A program made the position numbers and the translations under genes. Shown piece by piece: positions 24,452 to 32,296 of a stretch of DNA of 64,000 nucleotides. Each line of letters opens with the position of its first letter. Position 1 is the stretch's first letter. Source of the stretch: CAVRXQ01 sp963849105 (GTDB lineage Bacteria; Actinomycetota; Acidimicrobiia; Acidimicrobiales; Bog-793); NCBI GenBank assembly GCA_963849105.1, contig CAWKGD010000006.1, positions 186,001 to 250,000 on the forward strand. The letters run 5' to 3'. The notes below the pieces were generated by a model, which worked only from the letters and a program-made list of their open reading frames with translations, did not search any database and had not been told where the DNA came from.

Positions 24452-25081
24452 TCAGATCGCGCCTTCGCGCACCGCCCCGACCACCGCTTTGACGACCGCC
24501 TTCACGAACGCGTCGTCGAGGGGTCGGTGGCCTTGCAAGAAGCGGTGGTAGGCGGGTCCGAACACAAGGTCGAGCAACACGTCGACGTTTGCGTTGCGGC
24601 CGAGCTCACCGCGATCGATCGCGCGCTTCACGATCGCGGCGCGCGAGGCGCGCATCGGGTTAATAAAGCGGTCACGCCACGCCTCGGCAAGTTCGGGGTC
24701 GCGCTGGACCTCGGCGATGAGGCCTCGCAGCGTCCTGCCCGTCGTCGTCTCGCGCACAACGCGCACCCAGCCGCGCAGCGAGATGCGCAGGTCCTCCTCG
24801 AGGCTCCCGGTGTCGGGATAGGGAAGACGGGTGAGGAATTCCCCGACGAAGGCGTCGAAGGCGAGGGTGCCTTTCGAAGGCCACCGCCGATAGACGGACG
24901 CCTTGCTCACCCGCGCCCGCTCTGCGACCTCTTCGATCGTGATCTGGGCGAGTGGCCGCTCGGCGAGGAGCGCGGTTGTCGCGTCGAGGATCGCCCGCTC
25001 CGTGTGCGGGCTCATCGGCCGGCCCCGGCCCCGCGCCACCGGGGCCCCAACCAAGAGCTCGGGAATACCGATCACCCCCAT
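24452..25081 (-). CDS. TetR/AcrR-family repressor
   Basis: 209 residues. The N-terminal HTH is clear: ILDATTALLAERPLAQITIE, then EVAERARVSKASVYRRWPSK. The C-terminal ligand domain is of the type fused to TetR_C_16-like helices (RTLRGLIAEVQRDPELAEAW). It is transcribed away from a drug-efflux MFS gene, with a palindromic operator in between, so it very likely represses that pump and releases DNA on binding a pump substrate (inference from the standard arrangement). The first 20 residues before the conserved part may be over-long; an internal ATG (MSPHTERAILD) is an alternative start. Confidence 0.92.
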   Translation of the reverse strand: MGVIGIPELLVGAPVARGRGRPMSPHTERAILDATTALLAERPLAQITIEEVAERARVSKASVYRRWPSKGTLAFDAFVGEFLTRLPYPDTGSLEEDLRISLRGWVRVVRETTTGRTLRGLIAEVQRDPELAEAWRDRFINPMRASRAAIVKRAIDRGELGRNANVDVLLDLVFGPAYHRFLQGHRPLDDAFVKAVVKAVVGAVREGAI

Positions 25082-25101
25082 GCGTTGACCCTAGTAAGCG
25101 A

Positions 25102-25130
25102 TTTCCGAAACGGAACGTATCGTTTATAAT
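25102..25130 (+). promoter_or_regulatory. MFS promoter with TetR-type operator between -35 and -10
   Basis: A perfect -10 TATAAT (25125-25130) stands 17 bp from a weak -35 TTTCCG (25102-25107). The spacer and the first -10 base form AAACGGAACGTATCGTTT (25108-25125), an 18-bp palindrome with 7 of 9 pairs matched. Repressor bound there would block RNA polymerase directly. Confidence 0.7.
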
Positions 25131-25173
25131 AGTGGTTCGGGCCCGGCAAGAAGGCCCAGCTGACGGAGGGCGG

Positions 25174-26838
25174 ATGCGAGAGGCGACAGCGACGGAGGAC
25201 ACGATTTCGCGGCGGGGCTTCGGCCTTCGCCAGCTGGTCGCGTCCCTGAAGCGCGTCGGATCGTCCGCCAAGCAGATACGGAGCCGCGTGCCGAGTCACA
25301 CCGACGGCGGAGCAGCGCACCCTGTGGCGGCGCTCGCGCTCCTCTTATCCGTGGCGTTCATGGTCGTCTTGGACTTCAGCATCGTGAACGTCGCGCTCGC
25401 CTCGATCGAACGCGAGCTGCACGTGGGCGCGACGGCCGTGCAGTGGGTGATCACCGCCTATGCGATCACCTTCGGCGGTCTCCTCGTCCTCGGAGGACGC
25501 ATCGGCGACCTTTTCGGACGGCGGCGGATGTTCGTCGTCGGGCTCGTGATTTTCGCTGGCGCATCACTCGCCGGCGGGCTTGCGCGAAGCATCGCCGTCC
25601 TCGTCGCCGCCCGCGCCGTGCAAGGCGTCGGAGCGGCGCTCGTCGCACCGGCATCGCTGTCACTCATCACGACGAGCCTTCCCGAAGGCCAAAAGCGCAC
25701 CCGCGCCCTCGGCTTCTACGGCGCAACCGCTTCGATCGGCTTCGTCGCCGGACTCGTACTCGGCGGCATCCTCGTCGAGTTCTTTGACTGGCGCGCCGTG
25801 CTGTGGGTGAACGTGCCGATCGGTTTGATTGCCGTAGCGCTCGCGCCATCGCTCGTCCCCGCTGCCGAGCGCGCGCAGCAGCGCCGTCGTCTCGATGTCG
25901 TCGGCGCGGTGCTCATCACCGGCGCGATCGCGGCGATCGTCTACGCCGTCTCCGAGGGCCCGCTCAACGGCTGGGTCTCCGGCAGGGCGGCGCTGTTGTT
26001 CGTTCTCGCCTTCGTCTTGCTCGTCGGATTCGTTGCCGTCGAACAACGCCACCACAGCCCGCTCGTCCGTCTCGAGATCCTGAAGATCCGCCATCTCGCG
26101 GCGGCCAACATCTTCACGATCATGCTCGGGGCTTGGAGCGCGGGCGAACTGCTCGTCATGCCCCTTTATCTGCAGCTCGTCCTCCGTTACTCGCCGCTCG
26201 TCACCGGGTTCGCGATGGCACCCCAGGGCGTGCTCGGCTTCGTCGGCGCCTCGCGCGGCGCGCGCATCGTGCGCCGGATCGGGACGCGCCGCTACCTGAT
26301 GCTGTCGGGGACCGCGGCGGCCATTGGCCTCGGCATGTTGGCGGGATTCATCGCCTTCCGCAGCTACCCGCTCCTCGTCATCGGCTTCATGTTCGCCGGC
26401 TACGGCACGGCGTCAGGGGCCTTCGGTGCGACGGTCGCCGCCACTCAGGGGATCACCGACTCCGAGCAGGGTCTCGCCGGCGGCCTCATCAACATGAGCC
26501 GCCAGGTCGGCGCGGCGATCGGCGTCGCGGTAACGGCGGCGATCATCGGCACTGGGGTGACCTCAGGAGAGTCAGTGGGCCTCGACCGGGCGTCGGTCTT
26601 CGTCGTCGCCGCGGCGGCGATCGCCGCGATCCTCCTTGCGCACCGCGGGCTGAACGCGAAGACCGCATCACCGTCGCGGTGGCGCCCTTCCGCTCTGCGC
26701 CCGTATCACCTTGCGACCGAGCCGCTCCTCGTCGCTGACGAGATCTCCGACGCCGAGGCGCCGGTGTGGCCGTCCACGGACGATGAGCCCTTCAACGTCG
26801 AGATCGCCCGGACTGCGCTGCCCATCCCGCCCCGCTGA
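25174..26838 (+). CDS. MFS drug exporter, DHA2 (14-helix) family
   Basis: 554 residues from the ATG at 25174, which has GGAGGG upstream; the frame runs further back through the regulator gene but is not real there. A 50-residue cytoplasmic leader precedes 14 predicted helices. Motif A is GGRIGDLFGRRRMFVVG, and motif C-like GFVAGLVLGGILVEF lies in helix 5. The early segment VVLDFSIVNVALASIE is typical of EmrB/QacA exporters, which expel lipophilic drugs by proton antiport. A 50-residue tail follows the last helix. Divergent from its TetR regulator. Confidence 0.93.
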   Translation: MREATATEDTISRRGFGLRQLVASLKRVGSSAKQIRSRVPSHTDGGAAHPVAALALLLSVAFMVVLDFSIVNVALASIERELHVGATAVQWVITAYAITFGGLLVLGGRIGDLFGRRRMFVVGLVIFAGASLAGGLARSIAVLVAARAVQGVGAALVAPASLSLITTSLPEGQKRTRALGFYGATASIGFVAGLVLGGILVEFFDWRAVLWVNVPIGLIAVALAPSLVPAAERAQQRRRLDVVGAVLITGAIAAIVYAVSEGPLNGWVSGRAALLFVLAFVLLVGFVAVEQRHHSPLVRLEILKIRHLAAANIFTIMLGAWSAGELLVMPLYLQLVLRYSPLVTGFAMAPQGVLGFVGASRGARIVRRIGTRRYLMLSGTAAAIGLGMLAGFIAFRSYPLLVIGFMFAGYGTASGAFGATVAATQGITDSEQGLAGGLINMSRQVGAAIGVAVTAAIIGTGVTSGESVGLDRASVFVVAAAAIAAILLAHRGLNAKTASPSRWRPSALRPYHLATEPLLVADEISDAEAPVWPSTDDEPFNVEIARTALPIPPR

Positions 26839-26888
26839 GCAGGTCCTCCCGGCTCCGCGGCCCCTGCTCCGCATCTTTGCGACGCGCT

Positions 26889-26916
26889 GGGGAACACGGG
26901 TTCGCCGTAAATTGTT
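26889..26916 (+). promoter_or_regulatory. ECF-type (SigR/SigH-like) promoter candidate for lon
   Basis: GGGGAAC (26889-26895), 18 bp, then GTT (26914-26916), 50 bp before the lon start. This fits the GGAAC/T-N18-GTT pattern of actinobacterial SigR/SigH/SigE promoters, used for heat and thiol-oxidation stress genes including proteases. No match to a housekeeping promoter with correct spacing was seen. Confidence 0.4.
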
Positions 26917-26965
26917 GTACGCGCAAAGAAGTGGGCGGCAGGAGTCGCCCTGAATGGAGGACCCG

Positions 26966-29305
26966 ATGGCCCAGCTGGTGACGACCGAAACGCTGCCGCT
27001 CCTGCCCCTGACCTCGGGCGTCGTGCTGCCCGGAATGGTCTTCACGATGGCGCTCGAGACCGACGAGGCGAAGGCCGCCTTGGACGCCGCTGGCTCCGTC
27101 GGCGGGAAGTTGGTGCTGGTACCCCACATCGACGGTCGCTACTCGACGATCGGCGTCGTCTCTGAGATCCTCGAGATCGGCGAACTGGCCGGAGGACACC
27201 GGGCGATGGTCATCCACGGCATCTCGCGCGTCTCGATCGGCACAGCGGTACCCGGTACGGGACAGGCGCTCTGGGTGCAGGTGGACTCCGTTGAGGAGCG
27301 GGCCGACTCTCCGGCGATCGCCGAGCTCGCCCGCGAGTACCGGGCGGTGCTCGAGAACATCCTCCTCACCCGCGGCGCACGCCGGATCGCCGAGCGGCTG
27401 CGCGACGTGACCGAGCCGGACGAGATCGCCGACCTGTCGGGATACTCACCCGACCTCACCCTCGCCCAGAAGGTCGAAGTGCTCGAGACGCTCGACGTCG
27501 AGGCGCGGCTGCGCCTCGTTCTGCGCTGGGCACGTGAAATCCTCGCCGACCTGACGCTGCGCGAGCAGATCAAGACGAGCGTCGAGGAGGGCATGGAGAA
27601 AACCCAGCGCGAGTTCCTCTTGCGCCGTCAGCTCGACGCGATCCGTAAGGAGCTCGGTGAGCTCGACGGCGAAACCGACGACGGTTCCCCCGAGTCCTAC
27701 CGCGCCAAGATCGCAGAGCGCGACCTGCCCGAGATGGTCCGCAAGGCGGTCGAACGCGAGATCGACAAGCTCGAGCGCACGAGCGAGCAGAGCCCCGAGT
27801 TCGGCTGGGTGCGCACATGGCTCGACACCGTCTTGGAGCTCCCCTGGGGGGTCACATCCGAAGACTCGACCGACGTCAACACGGCGGCGCGAGTCCTCGA
27901 CGAGGACCACGAGGGTCTGGCCGATGTGAAACAGCGCATCGTCGAGCAGCTCGCGGTGCGCGCGCTGCGGGCCGAAAGGGGCGTCGCCCCGACACAGGGT
28001 CGCGGCGCCGGCGCGATCCTCGCGCTCGTCGGGCCCCCGGGCGTCGGCAAGACCTCGCTCGGTGAGTCGGTCGCGCGCGCGCTCGGACGCCGCTTCGTCC
28101 GGGTCGCGCTCGGTGGCGTTCACGACGAAGCGGAGATCCGCGGGCACCGGCGCACCTACGTCGGCGCGCAGCCCGGCCGCTTGGTGCGGGCGCTGCGCGA
28201 GGCGGGGACGATGAACCCAGTCATCGTCTTGGACGAGGTCGACAAGATCGGGGCGGACTTCCGCGGTGACCCCTCGTCGGCGCTGCTCGAGGTGCTCGAT
28301 CCGGCGCAGAACCACACGTTCCGCGACCACTACCTCGAAGTCGAACTCGACCTGTCGAACGTGCTGTTCATCGCGACGGCCAACATCATCGAGACGATCC
28401 CTTCACCGTTGCTCGACCGGATGGAGGTCATCCGAATCGACGGTTACACCGAAGAGGAAAAGGTCGCGATCGCACGTCACCACCTCTTGAAGCGCCAACT
28501 CGAGCGCTCAGGGCTGCGCACCGAGGAGGTCGACGTCGATGACGACGCGATCCGAGAAATCTCGTCCGACTTCACGAGAGAGGCGGGCGTCCGCAATCTC
28601 GAGCGCGAGCTCGGGCGCCTTTTGCGCAAGGTCGCGACGAAGATCGCCTCGCGACAGCTCGTCGCGCCGGTCGTTGTCGGCAAGGACGACGTGAAGGGTT
28701 GGCTCGGGCGTCCGCGCTACTTCCTCGAGGCCGCGGACCGCACGAGTGTGCCCGGTGTCGCGACGGGACTCGCCGTCACCGGCGCCGGTGGTGACGTGCT
28801 CTTCATCGAAGCGACGAAGATGCGCGGACCAGAAGGGCTCACGCTCACTGGACAACTTGGCGACGTCATGAAGGAGTCCGCGGAGATCGCGCTCTCACAC
28901 GTGCGGTCGCACGCCGCGGAGCTCGGCATCGACGCGGGCACCTTCGAGGGCAATCGCTTCCACCTGCACGTTCCGGCGGGCGCCGTCCCGAAGGACGGAC
29001 CGTCAGCAGGCGTGACGATGGTCGCCGCGCTTTCGAGCCTGTTGTTGGACAAGCCGGTGAACCCGAAAGTCGGCATGACCGGAGAGGTGACCTTGCAAGG
29101 TCGCGTGCTTCCGATCGGGGGCGTCAAGCAGAAGGTCCTCGCGGCGCACCGGGCCGGATTGAGTCACGTGATCCTGCCGTCGAGAAATGGCGGCGATCTC
29201 GAAGACGTCCCAGAGGACGTGCGTACGAAGATGGGCTTCACCCTTGCCGAGACGATCGAGGACGTGCTCGCCGTCGCGCTCGCCGGGAACGCAGAAATCG
29301 ACTGA
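26966..29305 (+). CDS. lon: ATP-dependent Lon protease
   Basis: 779 residues from the second ATG at 26966. The first ATG (26954) sits within GGAGGACCCG, which is the ribosome site for the second. It unfolds and degrades damaged cytosolic proteins as a hexamer. The N-terminal LON domain (LPLLPLTSGVVLPGMVFTMA) is followed by an AAA+ module with Walker A GPPGVGKTS (about 355), Walker B VIVLDEVDKI (about 420) and sensor ATANIIET, then the protease domain with catalytic Ser in PKDGPSAGVT (about 678) and Lys in IGGVKQKVLAA (about 720). Complete and ordinary in length. A strong hairpin terminator follows the stop. Confidence 0.97.
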   Translation: MAQLVTTETLPLLPLTSGVVLPGMVFTMALETDEAKAALDAAGSVGGKLVLVPHIDGRYSTIGVVSEILEIGELAGGHRAMVIHGISRVSIGTAVPGTGQALWVQVDSVEERADSPAIAELAREYRAVLENILLTRGARRIAERLRDVTEPDEIADLSGYSPDLTLAQKVEVLETLDVEARLRLVLRWAREILADLTLREQIKTSVEEGMEKTQREFLLRRQLDAIRKELGELDGETDDGSPESYRAKIAERDLPEMVRKAVEREIDKLERTSEQSPEFGWVRTWLDTVLELPWGVTSEDSTDVNTAARVLDEDHEGLADVKQRIVEQLAVRALRAERGVAPTQGRGAGAILALVGPPGVGKTSLGESVARALGRRFVRVALGGVHDEAEIRGHRRTYVGAQPGRLVRALREAGTMNPVIVLDEVDKIGADFRGDPSSALLEVLDPAQNHTFRDHYLEVELDLSNVLFIATANIIETIPSPLLDRMEVIRIDGYTEEEKVAIARHHLLKRQLERSGLRTEEVDVDDDAIREISSDFTREAGVRNLERELGRLLRKVATKIASRQLVAPVVVGKDDVKGWLGRPRYFLEAADRTSVPGVATGLAVTGAGGDVLFIEATKMRGPEGLTLTGQLGDVMKESAEIALSHVRSHAAELGIDAGTFEGNRFHLHVPAGAVPKDGPSAGVTMVAALSSLLLDKPVNPKVGMTGEVTLQGRVLPIGGVKQKVLAAHRAGLSHVILPSRNGGDLEDVPEDVRTKMGFTLAETIEDVLAVALAGNAEID

Positions 29306-29310
29306 GGTTT

Positions 29311-29342
29311 CCTGCCGCTCGCGTCTTGACGCGAGCGGCAGG
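29311..29342. terminator. Strong hairpin after lon
   Basis: A perfect 15-bp inverted repeat, CCTGCCGCTCGCGTC and its complement, separated by TT, begins 5 bp after the lon stop. There is no U tract, as is usual in high-GC actinobacteria. It lies between convergent lon and the anti-sigma gene, 58 bp from the latter's stop, and could serve both strands. Confidence 0.8.
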
Positions 29343-29400
29343 CGCTCGTCCTGCACGCCCACCTCGTTCGTCGTTGGGGCCTCTTGCGCGCTTTCCGCGG

Positions 29401-30078
29401 CTAGTTGGTCCTGCTGACGCGCACCGAGGTAAACGTCGAGGAAGCGAGCGTGCTCCCGTTGTAGGCGACGAGACGAGCGCCATCGATGGTCATCGCCCCA
29501 TGAAGAGGCGCCGCCCAGTAGCCGTAACCGTGGACGATGCGGAACGAGCCGACGACGACCGCCCGGCCCCCCTTGGTGATGACTTCGCACGTCGCCCACA
29601 CGTTCTTCTGATTTAGATCGACAGCCATCGAGACCCACGAACCGGCGCGACTGATCACGACCTCGCCCACCACCCGATGCGAGGCCACCAGTTCGGCTGC
29701 AGTGAGCTGTGCGTGAGCGACCGGTTGACCGGCGTTGCCGCCTCCCCGCAACATCCACCCGCCGAACCCGGCCAGAAGAAGGACCGCGGCGGCGATCGCG
29801 ATGAACGTTGCTCGCCGACGCCAAGGATTCCTCTCCGGCTCGCGCCGGATCGTCTGCAGATGTTCGAGGACGCGGGACTCGAATCCGTTCGGCGGTTCGA
29901 CGAGCGGTGCAAGCGCAGCGAGTCGGTCCGCGACGCCGGCGAGTTCGCTCATTTCTTCCCGGCATTCGGCGCAACGCTCGAGGTGCGCGACGGCGAGCGC
30001 GCGGTCGCGCGCTTCGAGCACGCCGAGCGCGAACTCGACACTCAGCGCGCGGAACTCCGCACACGTCATTTCACTCAC
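29401..30078 (-). CDS. Anti-sigma factor, RskA type
   Basis: 225 residues from the GTG at 30078 (ATG at 30069 is possible), overlapping the sigma gene's stop. The N-terminal zinc-binding anti-sigma motif is present (HLERCAECREEM, with the upstream His/Glu helix), then one membrane helix (ATFIAIAAAVLLLAGFGGW) and an extracytoplasmic RskA-like domain (VVVGSFRIVHGYGYWAAP). It holds the ECF sigma factor inactive at the membrane until regulated proteolysis frees it. Gene overlap with the sigma factor indicates coupled translation. It probably controls the secreted protein encoded upstream (inference). Confidence 0.9.
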   Translation of the reverse strand: MSEMTCAEFRALSVEFALGVLEARDRALAVAHLERCAECREEMSELAGVADRLAALAPLVEPPNGFESRVLEHLQTIRREPERNPWRRRATFIAIAAAVLLLAGFGGWMLRGGGNAGQPVAHAQLTAAELVASHRVVGEVVISRAGSWVSMAVDLNQKNVWATCEVITKGGRAVVVGSFRIVHGYGYWAAPLHGAMTIDGARLVAYNGSTLASSTFTSVRVSRTN

Positions 30079-30652
30079 GTTCGACACCTGGTCTTTCGAG
30101 CGCGGCACGAAGTCGGAGCATCGCGGTGCGGATCCGCGTCTTCGCCGTGCCAAGCGGAATTCCCTCGACGCTCGCGATCTGGCTGGCCGAGAGGCCACCG
30201 ATGCCAGCCAGCACGATCGCCCGGGCTTGTTCGTGCGGCAACGTCGTGAGCGCGGAGCGCAGCTCGTGGACAGATTCGCTGGCCAGGGCCGCCCGTTCGG
30301 GCGTGTCGCCCCCGCCGCTGGCGCGCTCGAGGAGCTCGACCGCATCGGTCGGGATCGCGACGCGAACCCGTGAGGCGTCGATGGCCGCGTTGCGCGCGAT
30401 GGAAGTCAGCCACGAGGACACGGAACCCCGACGCGAGTCGTATGTCCTGGCGTGGCGCCAAGCCCGTTCGAATGTGAGCTGCGCCACGTCCTCCGCGGTG
30501 TGGCCGTCGCCCAAGACGGCGACGGCCACACCGAAGACCTTTGCCTGGAAGCGGCGCACGAAGGCGAGCGTGCTTTCTTCATCGCTCGCTCCGAATCCCG
30601 CAAGCAGGGCTTCGTCCGTGAGCTCACCGACAGGCAGCCGGTCACGAGGCAC
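30071..30652 (-). CDS. ECF sigma factor, SigK-like
   Basis: 193 residues from a GTG start. Region 2 (RFQAKVFGVAVAVLGDGHTA, then EDVAQLTFERAWRHA) and region 4 (LTTLPHEQARAIVLAGIGGL, then SASQIASVEGIPLGTAKTRI) are both intact, with no extra domains. This is the minimal sigma70-family architecture used for envelope-related responses. It is paired with an RskA-type anti-sigma gene, like mycobacterial SigK/RskA. The secreted-repeat gene 38 bp upstream on the same strand is a plausible target. No sigma-specific promoter could be identified with confidence. Confidence 0.93.
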   Translation of the reverse strand: MPRDRLPVGELTDEALLAGFGASDEESTLAFVRRFQAKVFGVAVAVLGDGHTAEDVAQLTFERAWRHARTYDSRRGSVSSWLTSIARNAAIDASRVRVAIPTDAVELLERASGGGDTPERAALASESVHELRSALTTLPHEQARAIVLAGIGGLSASQIASVEGIPLGTAKTRIRTAMLRLRAALERPGVERE

Positions 30653-30690
30653 GCAGAAAGATACGGCTCAAAAAGGAGAGCAGATTGCGA

Positions 30691-31242
30691 TCAGTAGCCG
30701 TAGCCGCCGCCCCCACCACCAGAGGACTGCTTCGTCGCGATGGATCCGCTCGGGTGGATGCCGTGCCAAGTCCCGCCGAATCCGGTGGCGCCCTCGCCGG
30801 TCGCGACACCGGCCTTGGTGTCGCCGACGTAGGTGTACAGCGGCCACTTGTTGTAGGTCACTTGCTCCTTGCCATTCGGGGCCTTGATCGTTCCAAGCAG
30901 CGACTTCTTGATACCGGAACCCGCGACCACCGATCCGTCCGCCACGACCTGGGGCCAGTACTTCTCGCACGTGCTGGAGCAACTCACCCGCGAGCGCTTG
31001 TCCAACGAGAAGACGTAGAGCGTCCTTCCTGCCGAATCGACGAGCACGCTGCCGACGCCGCTCACGCTCGCCACGTGAACCTCGGTTTTCACGTGCCGCA
31101 CGCGGGCGCCAGACGTCGTCACGCCGACGAACGCGACGCCGAATCCGGCAAGCGTGACGAGCACGGCGGCAGTGGACACACGAAACCGCGCCGTCGCGAC
31201 CCGACCAGGGAATCTCCGATCAGATGACTGCGTCATTTGCAC
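30691..31242 (-). CDS. Secreted-repeat (Y-x4-D, COG4315-like) protein
   Basis: 183 residues with an N-terminal signal anchor (STAAVLVTLAGFGVAFVGV). Two motifs of the secreted-repeat family are visible: TLYVFSLDK with SCSSTCEKYWP, and PLYTYVGDTKAG. A closing TGFGGTWHGIHPSG and a glycine-rich tail end the protein. The two Cys of SCSSTC may bind a metal or form a disulfide. Family members are exported proteins of unknown function, often next to ECF sigma/anti-sigma genes as here. It probably belongs to the same transcription unit or regulon as the sigma factor downstream. Confidence 0.85.
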   Translation of the reverse strand: MQMTQSSDRRFPGRVATARFRVSTAAVLVTLAGFGVAFVGVTTSGARVRHVKTEVHVASVSGVGSVLVDSAGRTLYVFSLDKRSRVSCSSTCEKYWPQVVADGSVVAGSGIKKSLLGTIKAPNGKEQVTYNKWPLYTYVGDTKAGVATGEGATGFGGTWHGIHPSGSIATKQSSGGGGGGYGY

Positions 31243-31324
31243 CTCGATTCGAGACAGGTTGTTCGCTTTCGGAGAGAACTACGGCGCGCCGTGAGGATCG
31301 GATTGGCCGACGATGTCCTAGACC

Positions 31325-31355
31325 TTGACTTTGACGTTGCGGGAGAGTCCATGGT
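31325..31355 (+). promoter_or_regulatory. MerR-type promoter with 19-bp spacer
   Basis: -35 TTGACT (31325-31330) and -10 CATGGT (31350-31355) are 19 bp apart, the over-long spacing that MerR-family activators correct by twisting DNA. The spacer is flanked by an imperfect inverted repeat, GACT...AGTC (31327-31349). It lies 43 bp upstream of the MerR gene, implying autoregulation. Confidence 0.65.
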
Positions 31356-31397
31356 GATGGTCCAGGGCGAACACCTTGTCGACGGGAGAGCAGAGCC

Positions 31398-32234
31398 GTG
31401 GCTGAAATGAGCATCGGCGAGTTCGCTCGACAATCACGCTTGTCTCCAAGAGCGCTCCGTCTCTACGACGAGTTGGGGCTGCTTCCGCCGGCGCGAGTGG
31501 ACACGAGCTCGGGATATCGCTACTACGACGGGACACAGCTCGAATCGGCGCGCCTCGTGGCCGCCCTGCGTCAACTGCAGTTCCCGCTTTCTGAGATCCG
31601 CGAGCTCCTCTCGCTTCCACTGAAACAGGCAGCCGTACGGATCGATCGGTACTGGGCCACCGTCGAGGCGCAGCATGCGGATCGGCGGGAGCTTGCCCGT
31701 TATCTCGTTGAGCGCCTGAGCGGGAGGAGTTCAATCATGTACGAGGTCTCGACGCGGGCGATGCCGCGACGCTCGCTGCTTTGTGTGAAGCGCACCGTTG
31801 TCGGGGAAGCCGGCGCGTGGGCGTTCGGAAAGGAGTTCATCGCCCTTTTGCGCAAGCATGACCTTCCTTCAATGGCGGGACGGACGGGAGCGACTTTCTG
31901 CATCTACTGGGGCGAAGTGAACGACGACAGCGACGGGCCAATCGAGTGGTGCCGGCCCGTTCCAGACGGCCTCGCCGCATCACTCGCCGGCGAGATCCCC
32001 GAGCTGAGGCTGCGGAGCGAGCCAGCCCATCAAGAGGCCGTCGTCCACCTTGGGCCTTGGGGGGACCAGCTCAGCGCGGCTCAATGGCAGCTGGTGGCGG
32101 AGTCGCTCCGTGCCTGGGCCGCCGAACACGGCGTGCACCCGAACGAGCTCGGAGCCCGCGTGACGTTCCTGGCGGAGGGCCCGGTCGTCGAGGGAAGCCG
32201 GCCCGATTGTGACTTCGCCGTCCCGATTTCCTGA
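31398..32234 (+). CDS. MerR-family regulator with GyrI-like effector domain
   Basis: 278 residues from GTG 31398; the ATG at 31407 is an alternative. The N-terminal winged helix reads MSIGEFARQSRLSPRALRLY and DTSSGYRYYDGTQLESARLV, followed by a dimerising coiled coil (residues 75-110). The C-terminal 150 residues form a GyrI/AraC effector-binding fold (YEVSTRAMPRRSLLCVKRTV and HQEAVVHLGPWGDQLSAA), as in BmrR, which binds cationic drugs. No transporter gene is adjacent, so its target besides itself is unknown. Confidence 0.9.
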   Translation: MAEMSIGEFARQSRLSPRALRLYDELGLLPPARVDTSSGYRYYDGTQLESARLVAALRQLQFPLSEIRELLSLPLKQAAVRIDRYWATVEAQHADRRELARYLVERLSGRSSIMYEVSTRAMPRRSLLCVKRTVVGEAGAWAFGKEFIALLRKHDLPSMAGRTGATFCIYWGEVNDDSDGPIEWCRPVPDGLAASLAGEIPELRLRSEPAHQEAVVHLGPWGDQLSAAQWQLVAESLRAWAAEHGVHPNELGARVTFLAEGPVVEGSRPDCDFAVPIS

Positions 32235-32266
32235 CCCGAAAGCCCGACGCTGCGTCCCCTTGGTTA

Positions 32267-32280
32267 CGAACGTACGTTCG
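32267..32280. promoter_or_regulatory. LexA/SOS box
   Basis: CGAACGTACGTTCG is a perfect 14-bp palindrome that fits the actinobacterial SOS consensus CGAAC-N4-GTTCG, 17 bp upstream of the radical SAM gene's GTG. It is also in the short gap after the MerR gene, so it can only serve the downstream gene. Confidence 0.85.
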
Positions 32281-32296
32281 ATTATCGTCGTCCGAC

